Part shown: positions 1-8,284 of the stretch, piece by piece
Layout: each line of letters opens with the position of its first letter
Numbering within the stretch: position 1 is the first letter of the stretch
From: Pararhizobium antarcticum
GTDB lineage: Bacteria; Pseudomonadota; Alphaproteobacteria; Rhizobiales; Rhizobiaceae
Length of the DNA: 64,000 nucleotides
Direction of reading: 5' to 3'
Assembly (NCBI RefSeq): GCF_001885585.1
Contig: NZ_LSRP01000140.1
Location: 1 to 64,000, forward strand
Notes under the pieces: model-generated
What the model was told of the DNA's origin: nothing
Databases searched by the model: none
What the model saw: the letters and a program-made list of their open reading frames with translations, nothing else
Made by a program: the position numbers and the translations under genes

Positions 1-143
1 TGCCATTCTCTGCCCAGACAATGGGCATGCAGCATGAATTTGTGCAGTGCACACATAAGAAACGGACAGGAAGGCGCGATCGGCAAACCGGCTCGGACAC
101 ACCCAATCCGAACCCAGTGTCGCGCCGGCGGAGGAACAGGGGC

Positions 144-1376
144 ATGACATCACACGCCGATGCCGCTGTTGCATCGCCCATGCCGGACGTCGTCGACCCG
201 GCGGGCGGCGCGAACCTGACGCGCGTCCGCGCCCACAATGAGCGACTGGTCATGTCGCTGGTGCGCCGCCATGGCAGCCTGTCGAAAGCCGACATCGCCC
301 GGCGTTCCGGCCTGTCGGCGCAAACGGTGACCGTGATCATGCGGGTCCTCGAAAAGGACGATCTCCTGACGCGCGGCGAGCCGGTGCGCGGCAAGGTCGG
401 CCAGCCGTCAATCCCGATGCGGCTCAATCCGGATGCGGTTTATTCCTACGGCGTCAAGATCGGCCGGCGCAGCTGCGACCTGGTGCTGATGGATTTCGTC
501 GGCACCATCCGGCTGCAGCTGCACCGGATCCATGCCTATCCGATGCCGGATGAAATCCTGACCTTCATCACCGAGGGCATGCCGAAGCTTGAACGGATGC
601 TGACCGAAGAGCAGAGAGGGCGGATTGCCGGCGTCGGCATCGCCACGCCCTTCCAGCTGTGGAGCTGGGCTGGCGAAACCGGCGCACCTGTCGAAAAGAT
701 GGAGCGCTGGCGCGATTTCGATCTGCGCGAAGCGGTCGCCGCCCGCACCCATCATCCCGTCTTGATGCAGAACGATGCGACCAGCGCCTGCGGCGCGGAG
801 CTGATCTTCGGCGTCGGCGCCAACTATCCGGACTTCATCTATTTCTACATCGGCTCCTTCATCGGCGGCGGTATCGTCCTGAATTCCTCGCTGTTTTCCG
901 GACGGACAGGCACGGCCGGCGCCGTTGGCCCGCTGCAGGTCTCCGACAGGAACGGCAAGCCGCAGCAACTCCTGAAGATCGCCTCGATCTTCGTTCTGGA
1001 AAATCTTCTGCGCGACAAGGGCATCGATCCGAAACCGCTCTGGTATTCGGCCGACGAATGGATCGATTTCGGCGAACCGCTGGACAGCTGGATCCAGCTG
1101 ACCGCCGAAGCCCTAGCCCAGGCCGTCGTCTCCTCCGCCTCGATCATCGATTTCAATGCGGCGGTCATCGATGGTGGCTTTCCCGCCTGGGTCCGCGAGC
1201 GCGTCGTCACGGCAACGCGCGAGGCGGTCGGCAGGCTGGATCTCGAAGGCGTGGTCATGCCCGACATCATCGAAGGCACGGTCGGCGCGCAGGCCCGTGC
1301 CATCGGCGCGGCCAGCCTGCCCTTGTTTGCCCGTTATCTCATCAACACGAACGTTCTCTTCAAGGAAACTGCCTGA
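144..1376 (+). CDS. ROK-family transcriptional regulator (sugar-responsive repressor)
   Basis: The predicted protein has about 410 residues. A MarR-like winged helix-turn-helix lies near residues 30-85 (visible motif KADIARRSGLSAQTVTVIMR). It is followed by a ROK (repressor/ORF/kinase) sugar-binding fold with the family's NDATSA and Gly-rich segments (IGSFIGGGIVLN). An in-frame upstream ATG exists at 21. I chose ATG 144 because a purine-rich GAGGAACAGGGG precedes it and the intervening residues look non-coding (Arg-rich, low complexity). ROK regulators usually control sugar ABC transporter operons and respond to the sugar or its phosphate. The stop overlaps the start of the FucU/RbsD gene, so the two are probably co-transcribed. 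The sugar cannot be told from sequence; ribose, fucose or a fructose-type ligand are all possible. Confidence 0.85.
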   Translation: MTSHADAAVASPMPDVVDPAGGANLTRVRAHNERLVMSLVRRHGSLSKADIARRSGLSAQTVTVIMRVLEKDDLLTRGEPVRGKVGQPSIPMRLNPDAVYSYGVKIGRRSCDLVLMDFVGTIRLQLHRIHAYPMPDEILTFITEGMPKLERMLTEEQRGRIAGVGIATPFQLWSWAGETGAPVEKMERWRDFDLREAVAARTHHPVLMQNDATSACGAELIFGVGANYPDFIYFYIGSFIGGGIVLNSSLFSGRTGTAGAVGPLQVSDRNGKPQQLLKIASIFVLENLLRDKGIDPKPLWYSADEWIDFGEPLDSWIQLTAEALAQAVVSSASIIDFNAAVIDGGFPAWVRERVVTATREAVGRLDLEGVVMPDIIEGTVGAQARAIGAASLPLFARYLINTNVLFKETA

Positions 1377-1804
1377 TGCTGAAAGGTTTGAACCCGCTCC
1401 TGAGCCCGGAACTGCTGGCGACGCTGCGGGCCATGGGCCATGGTGACGAGATCGCCCTGGTGGATGGCAACTATCCCGGTCTCGAGCATGGCCGGCGGCT
1501 GATCCGGATGGATGGCCATGCCCTGATCCCGGTGCTCGACGCCATTCTCAGCGTCATGCCGATCGATGATTTCGTGCCGGAGGCGATTTTTCGCGCGACC
1601 GTGAAACAGGACCGGGAGGCGCTGGATCCCGTGCACCGAGAGATCATCGCCTGCTGCGCCCGCCACGAACCCGACCGCGCCGTCGTGCCGCTTCTTGGTC
1701 CGGATTTTTATCCGCGTGTGCGGGCCGCCCATACGGTCGTTCAGACCAGCGAGCCGCGGCTCTACGGCAATGTCATCCTGCGCAAGGGCGTGATCTACCC
1801 CTGA
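1376..1804 (+). CDS. RbsD/FucU family sugar mutarotase
   Basis: This 142-residue protein matches the usual length of RbsD/FucU, which speed the interconversion of alpha and beta anomers of free sugars in the cytoplasm. Visible family features are the N-terminal LKGLNPLLSPELLATL, the GHGDEIALVDGNYP segment containing the catalytic His/Asp region, and the C-terminal RLYGNVILRKGVI. The start overlaps the ROK regulator stop as TGATG, which implies translational coupling. The pairing suggests the regulator and mutarotase act on the same imported sugar. The segment is closer in feel to FucU than to E. coli RbsD, but substrate is an inference. A strong terminator follows 19 bases downstream. Confidence 0.85.
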   Translation: MLKGLNPLLSPELLATLRAMGHGDEIALVDGNYPGLEHGRRLIRMDGHALIPVLDAILSVMPIDDFVPEAIFRATVKQDREALDPVHREIIACCARHEPDRAVVPLLGPDFYPRVRAAHTVVQTSEPRLYGNVILRKGVIYP

Positions 1805-1822
1805 ACCGGCTATGCTCGAAAA

Positions 1823-1860
1823 CACAAAAGCCCACCGGCTTGCACCGGTGGGCTTTTGTG
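1823..1860. terminator. bidirectional intrinsic terminator
   Basis: A perfect 16-bp stem (CACAAAAGCCCACCGG with its complement) flanks a short TTGCA-type loop. The A-rich outer arm becomes a U-run in either direction. It sits between the convergent FucU-like and DoxX genes, so it likely ends both transcripts. Confidence 0.9.
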
Positions 1861-1876
1861 CTCAAGGCGAAACGGA

Positions 1877-2260
1877 TCAGGCGCGGCGGGCGTCGACCGA
1901 AAGCGCGCCAGGGCCGAAAGCGGCGAGCACGAGAAGGCCGCCGGCAATGGCCAGGTTCTTCATGAAGTGGATGTCATTGCCAGCAACCGAGAAGTCGCCA
2001 TGGCCGATGACTGCCGAGCCGAGGCAGAAGGCGGCGACGACGTAGGCCGCCGGACGCGTGAAGAAGCCGGCGAGGATTGCCAGACCGCCGAGCAGTTCGA
2101 TGGCGATGACAAGGGCGGTGGTCAGCGTCGGAACCGGCAGGCCGAGGCTGGTGAAATAACCCACCGTGCCGGCAAAGCCGGTCAGCTTGCCGTAGCCGGC
2201 AACGATGAAGATGATGGAGAGAAGGATGCGTCCGATGAGGACGACGAGGTTCTGCGGCAT
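1877..2260 (-). CDS. DoxX family membrane protein
   Basis: This 127-residue integral membrane protein has four predicted hydrophobic helices. The N-terminus (VVLIGRILLSIIFIVAGYGK) is the typical DoxX signature, and ELLGGLAILAGFFTR lies in the middle. DoxX-family proteins sit in the inner membrane. Some take part in thiosulfate oxidation or, in mycobacteria, in a membrane-associated oxidoreductase complex, but for most members, including this one, the role is unknown. It is a single gene, convergent with the ROK/FucU operon and divergent from the Crp-type regulator. The ~315-base divergent region upstream holds both promoters and a short GC-rich inverted repeat around 2428-2446; no clear operator was recognised. 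Confidence 0.85.
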   Translation of the reverse strand: MPQNLVVLIGRILLSIIFIVAGYGKLTGFAGTVGYFTSLGLPVPTLTTALVIAIELLGGLAILAGFFTRPAAYVVAAFCLGSAVIGHGDFSVAGNDIHFMKNLAIAGGLLVLAAFGPGALSVDARRA

Positions 2261-2575
2261 GGAGGATGGCTCCTGTTTGGGTTCACTCTGGAAAGAGCTT
2301 TATCAGCAATCTCAAAATCAACTAGCCAGCGCCGGGAAGACAGATTGTTCACAAATATCGAACGTGTCGCCACCGTCGTCAATCATGCCCACGCCTGTCG
2401 CCCTTGGCTTTTCTCCGCGGCTGTTCGCCGGCAGACGGCCGGCGGACGTTCTGATTTGCCGCCGTGAGCCGCATGCAAACGTCTTTTTTGTTGCAACGCC
2501 TTGAAGACTGCGAGAAGAATTTGCAGCGGCACGCGGGAAAACCTGCGGACCTCGACCGGGGCGGGCGAAAATCTC

Positions 2576-3280
2576 ATGAGCGAAATCAACAAGAGTCCGG
2601 CCTTCTGGCGCTCCTTTCCGATTTTCGAGGATTTCGACAAGGAGACGATTGGCGCGCTGGCAGCGCTTGCGATCTATCGGAAATGGACGCCGGGCACCGT
2701 GATCTTCCAGCGCGGCGACGAAGGCAATTACATGATTGCCGTCGTGTCCGGCCGCATCAAGCTGTCGCTGATCACGCCGCAGGGCCGCGAACTGCTGTTG
2801 CGCCACATCGAGGCCGGCGCGCTGTTCGGCGAAATGGCCATCCTCGACGACCAGCCGCGATCGGCCGATGCAACGGCGATCACGGTGACCGAAGGTTATG
2901 TGATCAGCAAGAAGGCTTTCCTCGACTTCATCACCCATACGCCGGACGCTGCTGGATCGATCATCCGCTATCTCTGCACGCAGTTGCGCGACACCACCGA
3001 CAAGCTGGAAACCATCGCGCTTTACGACCTGAATGCCCGCGTTGCGCGCTTTTTCCTGACGACACTGAAACAGATCCACGGCACCGACCTGCCGGAAAGC
3101 GCCAATCTGCGGCTGACGCTCAGCCAGTCGGACATTGCCGGCATCCTCGGTGCCAGCCGGCCGAAGGTCAACCGCGCCATTCTCGCGCTCGAGGAAGCCT
3201 CTGCGATCAAGCGGGCCGACGGTGTGATCAGCTGCCATATCGGCCGGCTGCAGAAACTGGCGGATCCGGAAGAGGACTAG
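2576..3280 (+). CDS. Crp/Fnr-family transcriptional regulator with cAMP-type binding pocket
   Basis: A 234-residue cytoplasmic regulator. An N-terminal cyclic-nucleotide-binding beta-roll spans about residues 15-135. It contains a phosphate-binding cassette (GALFGEMAILDDQPRSADA) that keeps the Glu and the Arg-Ser pair that contact cAMP in E. coli Crp. A C-terminal winged helix (LSQSDIAGILGASRPKVNRA) binds DNA. No Fnr-type Cys cluster is present, so oxygen sensing by iron-sulfur cluster is unlikely. ATG 2576 is preferred over a TTG at 2501, which would add a non-conserved extension; the ribosome site is weak (GGGCGGGCG). The next gene, a nucleotide cyclase, starts 4 bases after the stop, so the pair is almost certainly co-transcribed. 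Confidence 0.9.
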   Translation: MSEINKSPAFWRSFPIFEDFDKETIGALAALAIYRKWTPGTVIFQRGDEGNYMIAVVSGRIKLSLITPQGRELLLRHIEAGALFGEMAILDDQPRSADATAITVTEGYVISKKAFLDFITHTPDAAGSIIRYLCTQLRDTTDKLETIALYDLNARVARFFLTTLKQIHGTDLPESANLRLTLSQSDIAGILGASRPKVNRAILALEEASAIKRADGVISCHIGRLQKLADPEED

Positions 3281-3284
3281 CGGT

Positions 3285-5141
3285 GTGAAAACCCTCCGGC
3301 TGCCCCGCGTCCGGCCCCTCCCCGCAGGCATCCTGGCAAGCCTCGCCTGTGCCATGCTGCTCTATGCCTATGCGGAGGCCATTTTCGAGACCCAGAGGGA
3401 ACAGTTTTTCGACGCCCTGACCCAATGGGTGCCGGCGCCGCAATCGCCTGAGATCATCGTCGTTGATATCGACCGCAAATCCTTTCTCGCGGCGCCGGAC
3501 CGGAGCTGGGACCGCGCCCGGACCGGCGACCTGGTTTCGCGGCTGACAGATGCCGGTGCCAGGGTGATTGCCGTCGACTTCATCTTCAGTACGGCCTGCG
3601 ATGCGGCGGAAGCCTCGAACGCGGCCCTGGAAAAAGCCATCAGCGGCGCGCCCGTGGTGCTCGGTTTCCTGATTGCCGATACTGCGGCGGAGCGTCCTGT
3701 GCCGGTGCCTCCGCTGGCCCTGCGCAAGCCGGTCGCCATCCCGGACCTCTGGTTCATCGACGGCGCCGAGACATCCTGCGCCTTTCTGATGAAGGCATCC
3801 CGTTCGGCGGCGGCCGCCTTCCTCGTCGGCGACGAGGACAGCCGGATCCGCCGGGTGCAGGCCTTTTCAATCATCGGCAACGACGCCTATCCCGCGCTCG
3901 GGGTCGAGGCTGCCCGGCTTGCCGACGCCGTGCGGACACCGATCCTTGGCGGTGAGCCGGCCTGGCTGCGGCTCGACGGGCAGATCATCGAACTGGACGA
4001 GGATGGCAGCCTGCGCTTTGCAGCAAGCCCCGCCGATGCCATCGAAAAACGCACGCTTTCGGCCGGCGATGTGTTGAGTGGCGCCGTCGATGCGGCGCGT
4101 TTTGCCGACAAGCTCGTCTTCATCGGCAGCAGCCTGCCCAATCTCGGGGGGCTGCGGGCAACCGCGTCGATGCCGCTCGAACCGTCTGTGCAGATCCATG
4201 CCGATATCGCCAATGCCATCCTGACCGATTTCATCCCGCGCCGGGACGCGCGGCTGCCCTTGTTCGAAGCCATGTTCATGCTGCTTGGCGGCGTCCTGAC
4301 CGCACTCGTCGCAACCCGGCTGCGGCCGGTGACGTCAGCGGCGCTCGGCGTGCTGGCGATCGGGTTGACCACGGCCACGGCAGCGGGCGTCTATGCCACC
4401 ACCGCCTGGCTGCTCGATGCCGTCAGCATCAGCGTCATGCTGCTGGTCGTGCTGGTCGCCACCAGCACGCTGCAGTTTGCCCGGGTGAAACGGGCCGAAA
4501 CGGCGGCGCGCAGCAAGTTTTCTCAATATCTGCCGCAATCGGTGGTGGCGCGCTATATCGACGACCCTGACGCCGACCACGCAACCGGCGAAGAGCGGCC
4601 GGTGACGGCATTGTTTACCGACATCGAGAGCTTCTCAACCCTGTCGCAACGGCTGTCGCCGCGAGAGCTCGTGACCCTGCTCGACATCTACTACGAGGAG
4701 GTCAACGGCCTCGTTGCCAGCCATGGCGGCATGGTGGACAAGGTGGTGGGCGATGCCGTGCACGCCTTCTTCAACGCGCCGGAAGACCTCCACGACCATG
4801 TCAACAAGGCGATCGACTGCGCCCGGGCAATGCGCAGCCTGACGGAGGAAATGCGAACACGGCCGCTGTTTGCAAAGAACGATTTCGGCCGCACGCGGAT
4901 CGGCATCGAGACCGGCATGGCTGTGCTCGGCGAGGTCGGAGCCGGCGGCAAGCTCGACTATACCGCCCATGGCGACGCCATCAATCTGGCCGCCCGGCTC
5001 CAGGAGGCCAACAAGTTTCTGGGAACGTCGATCTGCATCGGCCCGGAAGCAGCCATCCAGAGCGGCCGGTCGCTGCGCTCGCTGGATATGCAGGAGATCC
5101 GCGGCTTCGGCACGATGGAACTGTTCACCGTCGATAGCTAG
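3285..5141 (+). CDS. CHASE2-domain class III adenylate/guanylate cyclase
   Basis: A 618-residue membrane protein starting at GTG. One N-terminal helix (about 13-30) is followed by a large extracytoplasmic CHASE2 sensor (about 40-310), three membrane helices (about 324-400) and a cytosolic class III cyclase domain (about 420-618). Cyclase signatures are TALFTDIESFSTLSQ with the metal-binding Asp, GGMVDKVVGDAVHAFF with a substrate-specifying Lys and second metal Asp, and LDYTAHGDAINLAARLQ with the transition-state Asn/Arg. It should turn ATP (less likely GTP) into the 3',5'-cyclic form in response to an unknown periplasmic signal. Only 4 bases separate it from the Crp-like regulator. The FecR-domain gene converges on it from downstream; CHASE2 cyclases and FecR proteins are often neighbours. 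Confidence 0.9.
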   Translation: MKTLRLPRVRPLPAGILASLACAMLLYAYAEAIFETQREQFFDALTQWVPAPQSPEIIVVDIDRKSFLAAPDRSWDRARTGDLVSRLTDAGARVIAVDFIFSTACDAAEASNAALEKAISGAPVVLGFLIADTAAERPVPVPPLALRKPVAIPDLWFIDGAETSCAFLMKASRSAAAAFLVGDEDSRIRRVQAFSIIGNDAYPALGVEAARLADAVRTPILGGEPAWLRLDGQIIELDEDGSLRFAASPADAIEKRTLSAGDVLSGAVDAARFADKLVFIGSSLPNLGGLRATASMPLEPSVQIHADIANAILTDFIPRRDARLPLFEAMFMLLGGVLTALVATRLRPVTSAALGVLAIGLTTATAAGVYATTAWLLDAVSISVMLLVVLVATSTLQFARVKRAETAARSKFSQYLPQSVVARYIDDPDADHATGEERPVTALFTDIESFSTLSQRLSPRELVTLLDIYYEEVNGLVASHGGMVDKVVGDAVHAFFNAPEDLHDHVNKAIDCARAMRSLTEEMRTRPLFAKNDFGRTRIGIETGMAVLGEVGAGGKLDYTAHGDAINLAARLQEANKFLGTSICIGPEAAIQSGRSLRSLDMQEIRGFGTMELFTVDS

Positions 5142-5189
5142 CTTGGCATGCCCCTCGTTTGCCCTGTCTTCGTCTCAAAATGACAAACG

Positions 5190-5275
5190 CCTTCCCCGCA
5201 AACGGGAAAAGGGACAAGCGGCAAATTCGGTAATCCCCGTTCCCCGCTCGCGGGGAGAGGGTGAGAGCCGGACGG
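5190..5275. repeat. short palindromic intergenic element (RIME-like)
   Basis: The space between the convergent cyclase and FecR genes contains two palindromes, CTTCCCCGCAAACGGGAA and CCCCGCTCGCGGGG, joined by a short spacer. This is the layout of the dispersed intergenic mosaic elements common in rhizobia. It resembles, but is shorter than and not identical to, the copies at 9094 and 13492. It may act as a transcription barrier between convergent genes. Confidence 0.55.
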
Positions 5276-5285
5276 GTTTGATCGA

Positions 5286-5930
5286 CTAGGGCCGGATACC
5301 GACGCTAGCATAGGCTTCGGCGATGCGGGCGGCCCCCCAGACGACCGGATCCTTTGGCGCATCGCCCGGATTGGCAATGTCGACACCCTGCCCGGCTGCG
5401 ACCATTTTGGTCACCCCGCCGCCATCGACCGAGACCAGGCCGTGCTCGACGAACACGGCGAAGACGCCGCGATTGTGACCGCAGAAGAATTTCGTGCCGC
5501 GCACGCCGATCATGCCGAAGGTGGTTCTGAGCGCCAGATCGATCTTCGGCAGTCCTTCCGGCCGATCGAAGACCATCTGCCCCATGCCGAGTTCCAGCGT
5601 TCCGCCCTGTCCGGCAATGAAGCTGTCGACCAGAAGTTCGGTTTCGCTGCCGAGAAGGATGCGGGTATCGCCGCCGAGTTGCAGGTCTGCGAAGCTCTCG
5701 GCCCCGGTCAGGACCGTGTCGTTGTCCAGGATCGAACCGCCGGCCGCCAGGCCCTCCTGCAATTCGGCCTGCTTGCGATCGACCTTGCCACGAATGTCGT
5801 TGGCCTTGCCGATCACCGTATTGGCCCGCGTCGAGACGCCCGCAAGGGCGACCGCCGCAAAGCTGCATCCCGCCATGAACAGTCGGCGGCCGATCAGTCC
5901 GCGCCGTGCCGGCATCGTTTCGAGAACCAT
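5286..5930 (-). CDS. exported FecR-domain protein
   Basis: A 214-residue protein with an N-terminal export signal. Twin arginines precede a hydrophobic stretch (GRRLFMAGCSFAAVALAG), consistent with Tat or Sec export. A single FecR domain follows (about residues 40-170), including LRTTFGMIGVRGTKFF. No membrane-spanning anti-sigma segment exists, so it is not a classical FecR regulator; it is probably periplasmic. ATG 5930 is chosen over an upstream start because AAGGAG lies 7 bases in front of it. It converges with the CHASE2 cyclase. Stand-alone FecR proteins frequently accompany CHASE2 cyclases, so it may be a periplasmic partner or ligand sensor for that receptor; this is inference. Confidence 0.8.
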   Translation of the reverse strand: MVLETMPARRGLIGRRLFMAGCSFAAVALAGVSTRANTVIGKANDIRGKVDRKQAELQEGLAAGGSILDNDTVLTGAESFADLQLGGDTRILLGSETELLVDSFIAGQGGTLELGMGQMVFDRPEGLPKIDLALRTTFGMIGVRGTKFFCGHNRGVFAVFVEHGLVSVDGGGVTKMVAAGQGVDIANPGDAPKDPVVWGAARIAEAYASVGIRP

Positions 5931-6085
5931 GTCCTTACTCCTTTTGAACACCCGGCGACCGGCCAGAAAGGCCACCCGTCTGCGCAATCCCGTTTTGCCT
6001 TGAAACACTCTCTATCACTGTTTCCGACGGAACAGGCGGTTGCGAAGACGAAACGTATGGTCGGGACAAATTAAAGGAGAGCATC

Positions 6086-6991
6086 ATGAGAAACGCAAGA
6101 AGCAAACGCATGCCCCTCATCAATGTGTCGATGATCAACGTGGCGCTGCTTGCCGCCATCAGCGCCCTGTCCGTCGCCGCCATCGCCCTGCCGTCCGCCA
6201 GCCACGCATCCGACCTGATGCCATCGGATCTCTGCGACCGGGAAGCCGGGAGCGAACACGACCTGCAGCGCAATATGGGTTTCAAGCCGGTCGCCACTGA
6301 CGACATCAAGATCGGCATTGCCCTTTCGGCCTGCCGCGAGGCCTACAATCAGGGTGCCGGTCCGCGCCAGACCTTCCAGCTCGCCCGCGTGCTGCACAAG
6401 GCCGGCCAGAAGCTGCAGGCCATGACGCTGCTCGCCGAGGCCGCAGAGGCCGGCCATGCGCTGGCCATGGTCAATTATGCTGTCATGCTCGGCGAAAAAG
6501 GCGATACGACCAAGGAATTCGGCCTCTACCAGAAGGCCGCCGCGACCGGCAACATTCTTGCCGCCTACAATCTCGGCGTTGCGTATCGCGACGGCGTCGG
6601 AACCGCCGTCAACGGTGCGCTTGCAGCCCAATGGTTCGGCCGCGCCGCGGCGGCCCGCGACGCTGTCGCAAGCTTCAATCTCGCCGTTTTGTTCGACGAG
6701 GGAACACTGCTGCCGGAAGACAATGACAAGGCGGCCTGGCTTTACCAGATCGCTGCGGAGCGCGGCAATATCGATGCCATGATCAATCTCGGCCTGATGC
6801 TGGAAACCGGCGAAGGTGTGACCCGTGATCTCGCGGCGGCCCAGGATCTCTATGCCGCAGCCGCCCGCCGGGGCGATGCCTTCGGCCGCCAGAAACTTCA
6901 GGACCTGGCGCGGACAGAGAACGACACCACGCGGGCGCCGCCAACCGAAGAGGCGCTGCTCATCCTTCCCAAAGGTGGCCGCGTCAGATGA
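6086..6991 (+). CDS. secreted SEL1/TPR-repeat protein
   Basis: A 301-residue protein with a positively charged N-terminus and a hydrophobic export segment (MINVALLAAISALSVAAIAL, about residues 16-35) ending near an Ala-x-Ala-like site. The body carries about four to five SEL1-like repeats of roughly 36 residues, for example YNLGVAYRDGVGTAVN and FNLAVLFDEGTLLPED. Such repeats form solenoids that mediate protein-protein contacts. A good ribosome site (AAAGGAGA) precedes ATG 6086. It is divergent from the FecR gene, sharing a 155-base promoter region, which hints at related control. A specific partner cannot be named. Confidence 0.8.
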   Translation: MRNARSKRMPLINVSMINVALLAAISALSVAAIALPSASHASDLMPSDLCDREAGSEHDLQRNMGFKPVATDDIKIGIALSACREAYNQGAGPRQTFQLARVLHKAGQKLQAMTLLAEAAEAGHALAMVNYAVMLGEKGDTTKEFGLYQKAAATGNILAAYNLGVAYRDGVGTAVNGALAAQWFGRAAAARDAVASFNLAVLFDEGTLLPEDNDKAAWLYQIAAERGNIDAMINLGLMLETGEGVTRDLAAAQDLYAAAARRGDAFGRQKLQDLARTENDTTRAPPTEEALLILPKGGRVR

Positions 6992-7015
6992 GACGCGGAC
7001 CCCTTGTCGCTTGTA

Positions 7016-8050
7016 TCAGCGGATCTCGCCCGCCTGCGGACCCCAGGTATCGGTCAGCGCAAACCCGTCGGCCAGCGGATCGAAGGGATCGAGCGAGACC
7101 TGATGCAGGCCAAACGTCCAGCCCCGGCCGGAAATCGTCGGGATGATCGCCGGGCGGCCTGCGACCGTGGTCACGCTTTCGAGGCAGGCCTCGAATTCCG
7201 AGCCGATGATCGAACGCGACGTGAAGACATCGCCGACCTTGGCGAGACCGCGCGCATGCAGGGTCGCCAGATTGGCCGAGCTTCCCGTGCCGCAGGGCGA
7301 ACGGTCGACGCGGCCGGGCCACATGGTGGTGCAGGTGCGCACCGCGCCATCGGCCTCGGTGTCGCGGAACATGACATAGGCGACGCCGCGGATTTCGGGA
7401 ATTTCCGGATGCACGACCGGGATCGTCTTGTTGACCAGGTCCTTCAGGAACATGCCGGCCTCGACGAGGCGCCGGGCATTGGCCTTTTCGATCGTCGTGC
7501 CCATCTGGGCGACGTCGACGAGTGCGTAGAACACCCCGCCATAGCAGATGTCGAGCTTGATGCGGCCCCAGTCCGGCGTGTCGATCTCGACGTCGAGGTC
7601 CTGCACGAAGGACGGCACCATGGTCAGCTTGACGCGCTCGCAACGGCCGTCGCGGCAGGTGGCAGTCGCCTTGACGAGACCGGCCGCGGTGTCGAGCATG
7701 ACGATTGTTTCCGGCTCCTTCATCTCGACCATGCCGCTTTCGAGCAGGGCCGTCGTGACGCAGATCGAATTGGATCCGGACATCGCATGGGCCTGGTCGG
7801 CCTGCAGGATGATGAAGCCGAAATCGGCTTCCGGGCGCTTGGCCGGGACGAGCAGGTTGACCGAGCCGATCGAGGCCGCGCGCGGCTCCAGGCACAGAAA
7901 GCGGCGCAGGCTGTCATCCACCGTATTGATGTGGTTCAACTGCTCGGCAATCGTGTTTCCGGGGATTTTCGGCACGCCGCCGATGGCGACCTTGCCGATC
8001 TCGCCTTCGCAATGCACATCCAGCAATTGCATCGTCCGCTTCCATCTCAT
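7016..8050 (-). CDS. proline racemase superfamily protein, probable 4-hydroxyproline epimerase
   Basis: A 344-residue cytosolic enzyme of the proline racemase/hydroxyproline epimerase fold. Of the two catalytic thiols of proline racemase, the second is present (DRSPCGTGSSA, Cys253). The first is Ser91 in the motif AHAMSGSNSICV. A Ser/Cys pair is reported in a subgroup of 4-hydroxyproline 2-epimerases, while Cys/Thr marks trans-3-hydroxyproline dehydratases, so epimerase is the better guess. GTG/ATG choices differ by 6 residues; ATG 8050 has GGAG 7 bases upstream. Other hydroxyproline catabolic genes (D-hydroxyproline oxidase, deaminase) are not nearby, although putA, which handles proline, is 1.7 kb away on the other strand. 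Confidence 0.8.
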   Translation of the reverse strand: MRWKRTMQLLDVHCEGEIGKVAIGGVPKIPGNTIAEQLNHINTVDDSLRRFLCLEPRAASIGSVNLLVPAKRPEADFGFIILQADQAHAMSGSNSICVTTALLESGMVEMKEPETIVMLDTAAGLVKATATCRDGRCERVKLTMVPSFVQDLDVEIDTPDWGRIKLDICYGGVFYALVDVAQMGTTIEKANARRLVEAGMFLKDLVNKTIPVVHPEIPEIRGVAYVMFRDTEADGAVRTCTTMWPGRVDRSPCGTGSSANLATLHARGLAKVGDVFTSRSIIGSEFEACLESVTTVAGRPAIIPTISGRGWTFGLHQVSLDPFDPLADGFALTDTWGPQAGEIR

Positions 8051-8284
8051 CCCGTCACTCCAGATCGAAACTGTTCACGGCATCCGCGCCTTTCCGTCAT
8101 CTGATATACCAGAGGCCCGCCCTTGCCTAGGGTGCCGGCGGTTGCTGCGCCGCTTTGCGCTCCTGCCGTCATTGGCCCAGATATGTTGCTTGACGCAAGG
8201 TCATCCTGGCGACAGCGTGGTGCCTTTCCGAAGCAGCGTTTGCCGACGCATCCTTTCCCGCACCATCTTGCCCAACGGACCCTC

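Noticed and set aside
659-1375. Upstream part of a longer 381-codon frame reading into the FucU gene
   Set aside because: The first 239 codons are an out-of-frame shadow of the ROK regulator; only the part from 1376 matches a real protein.
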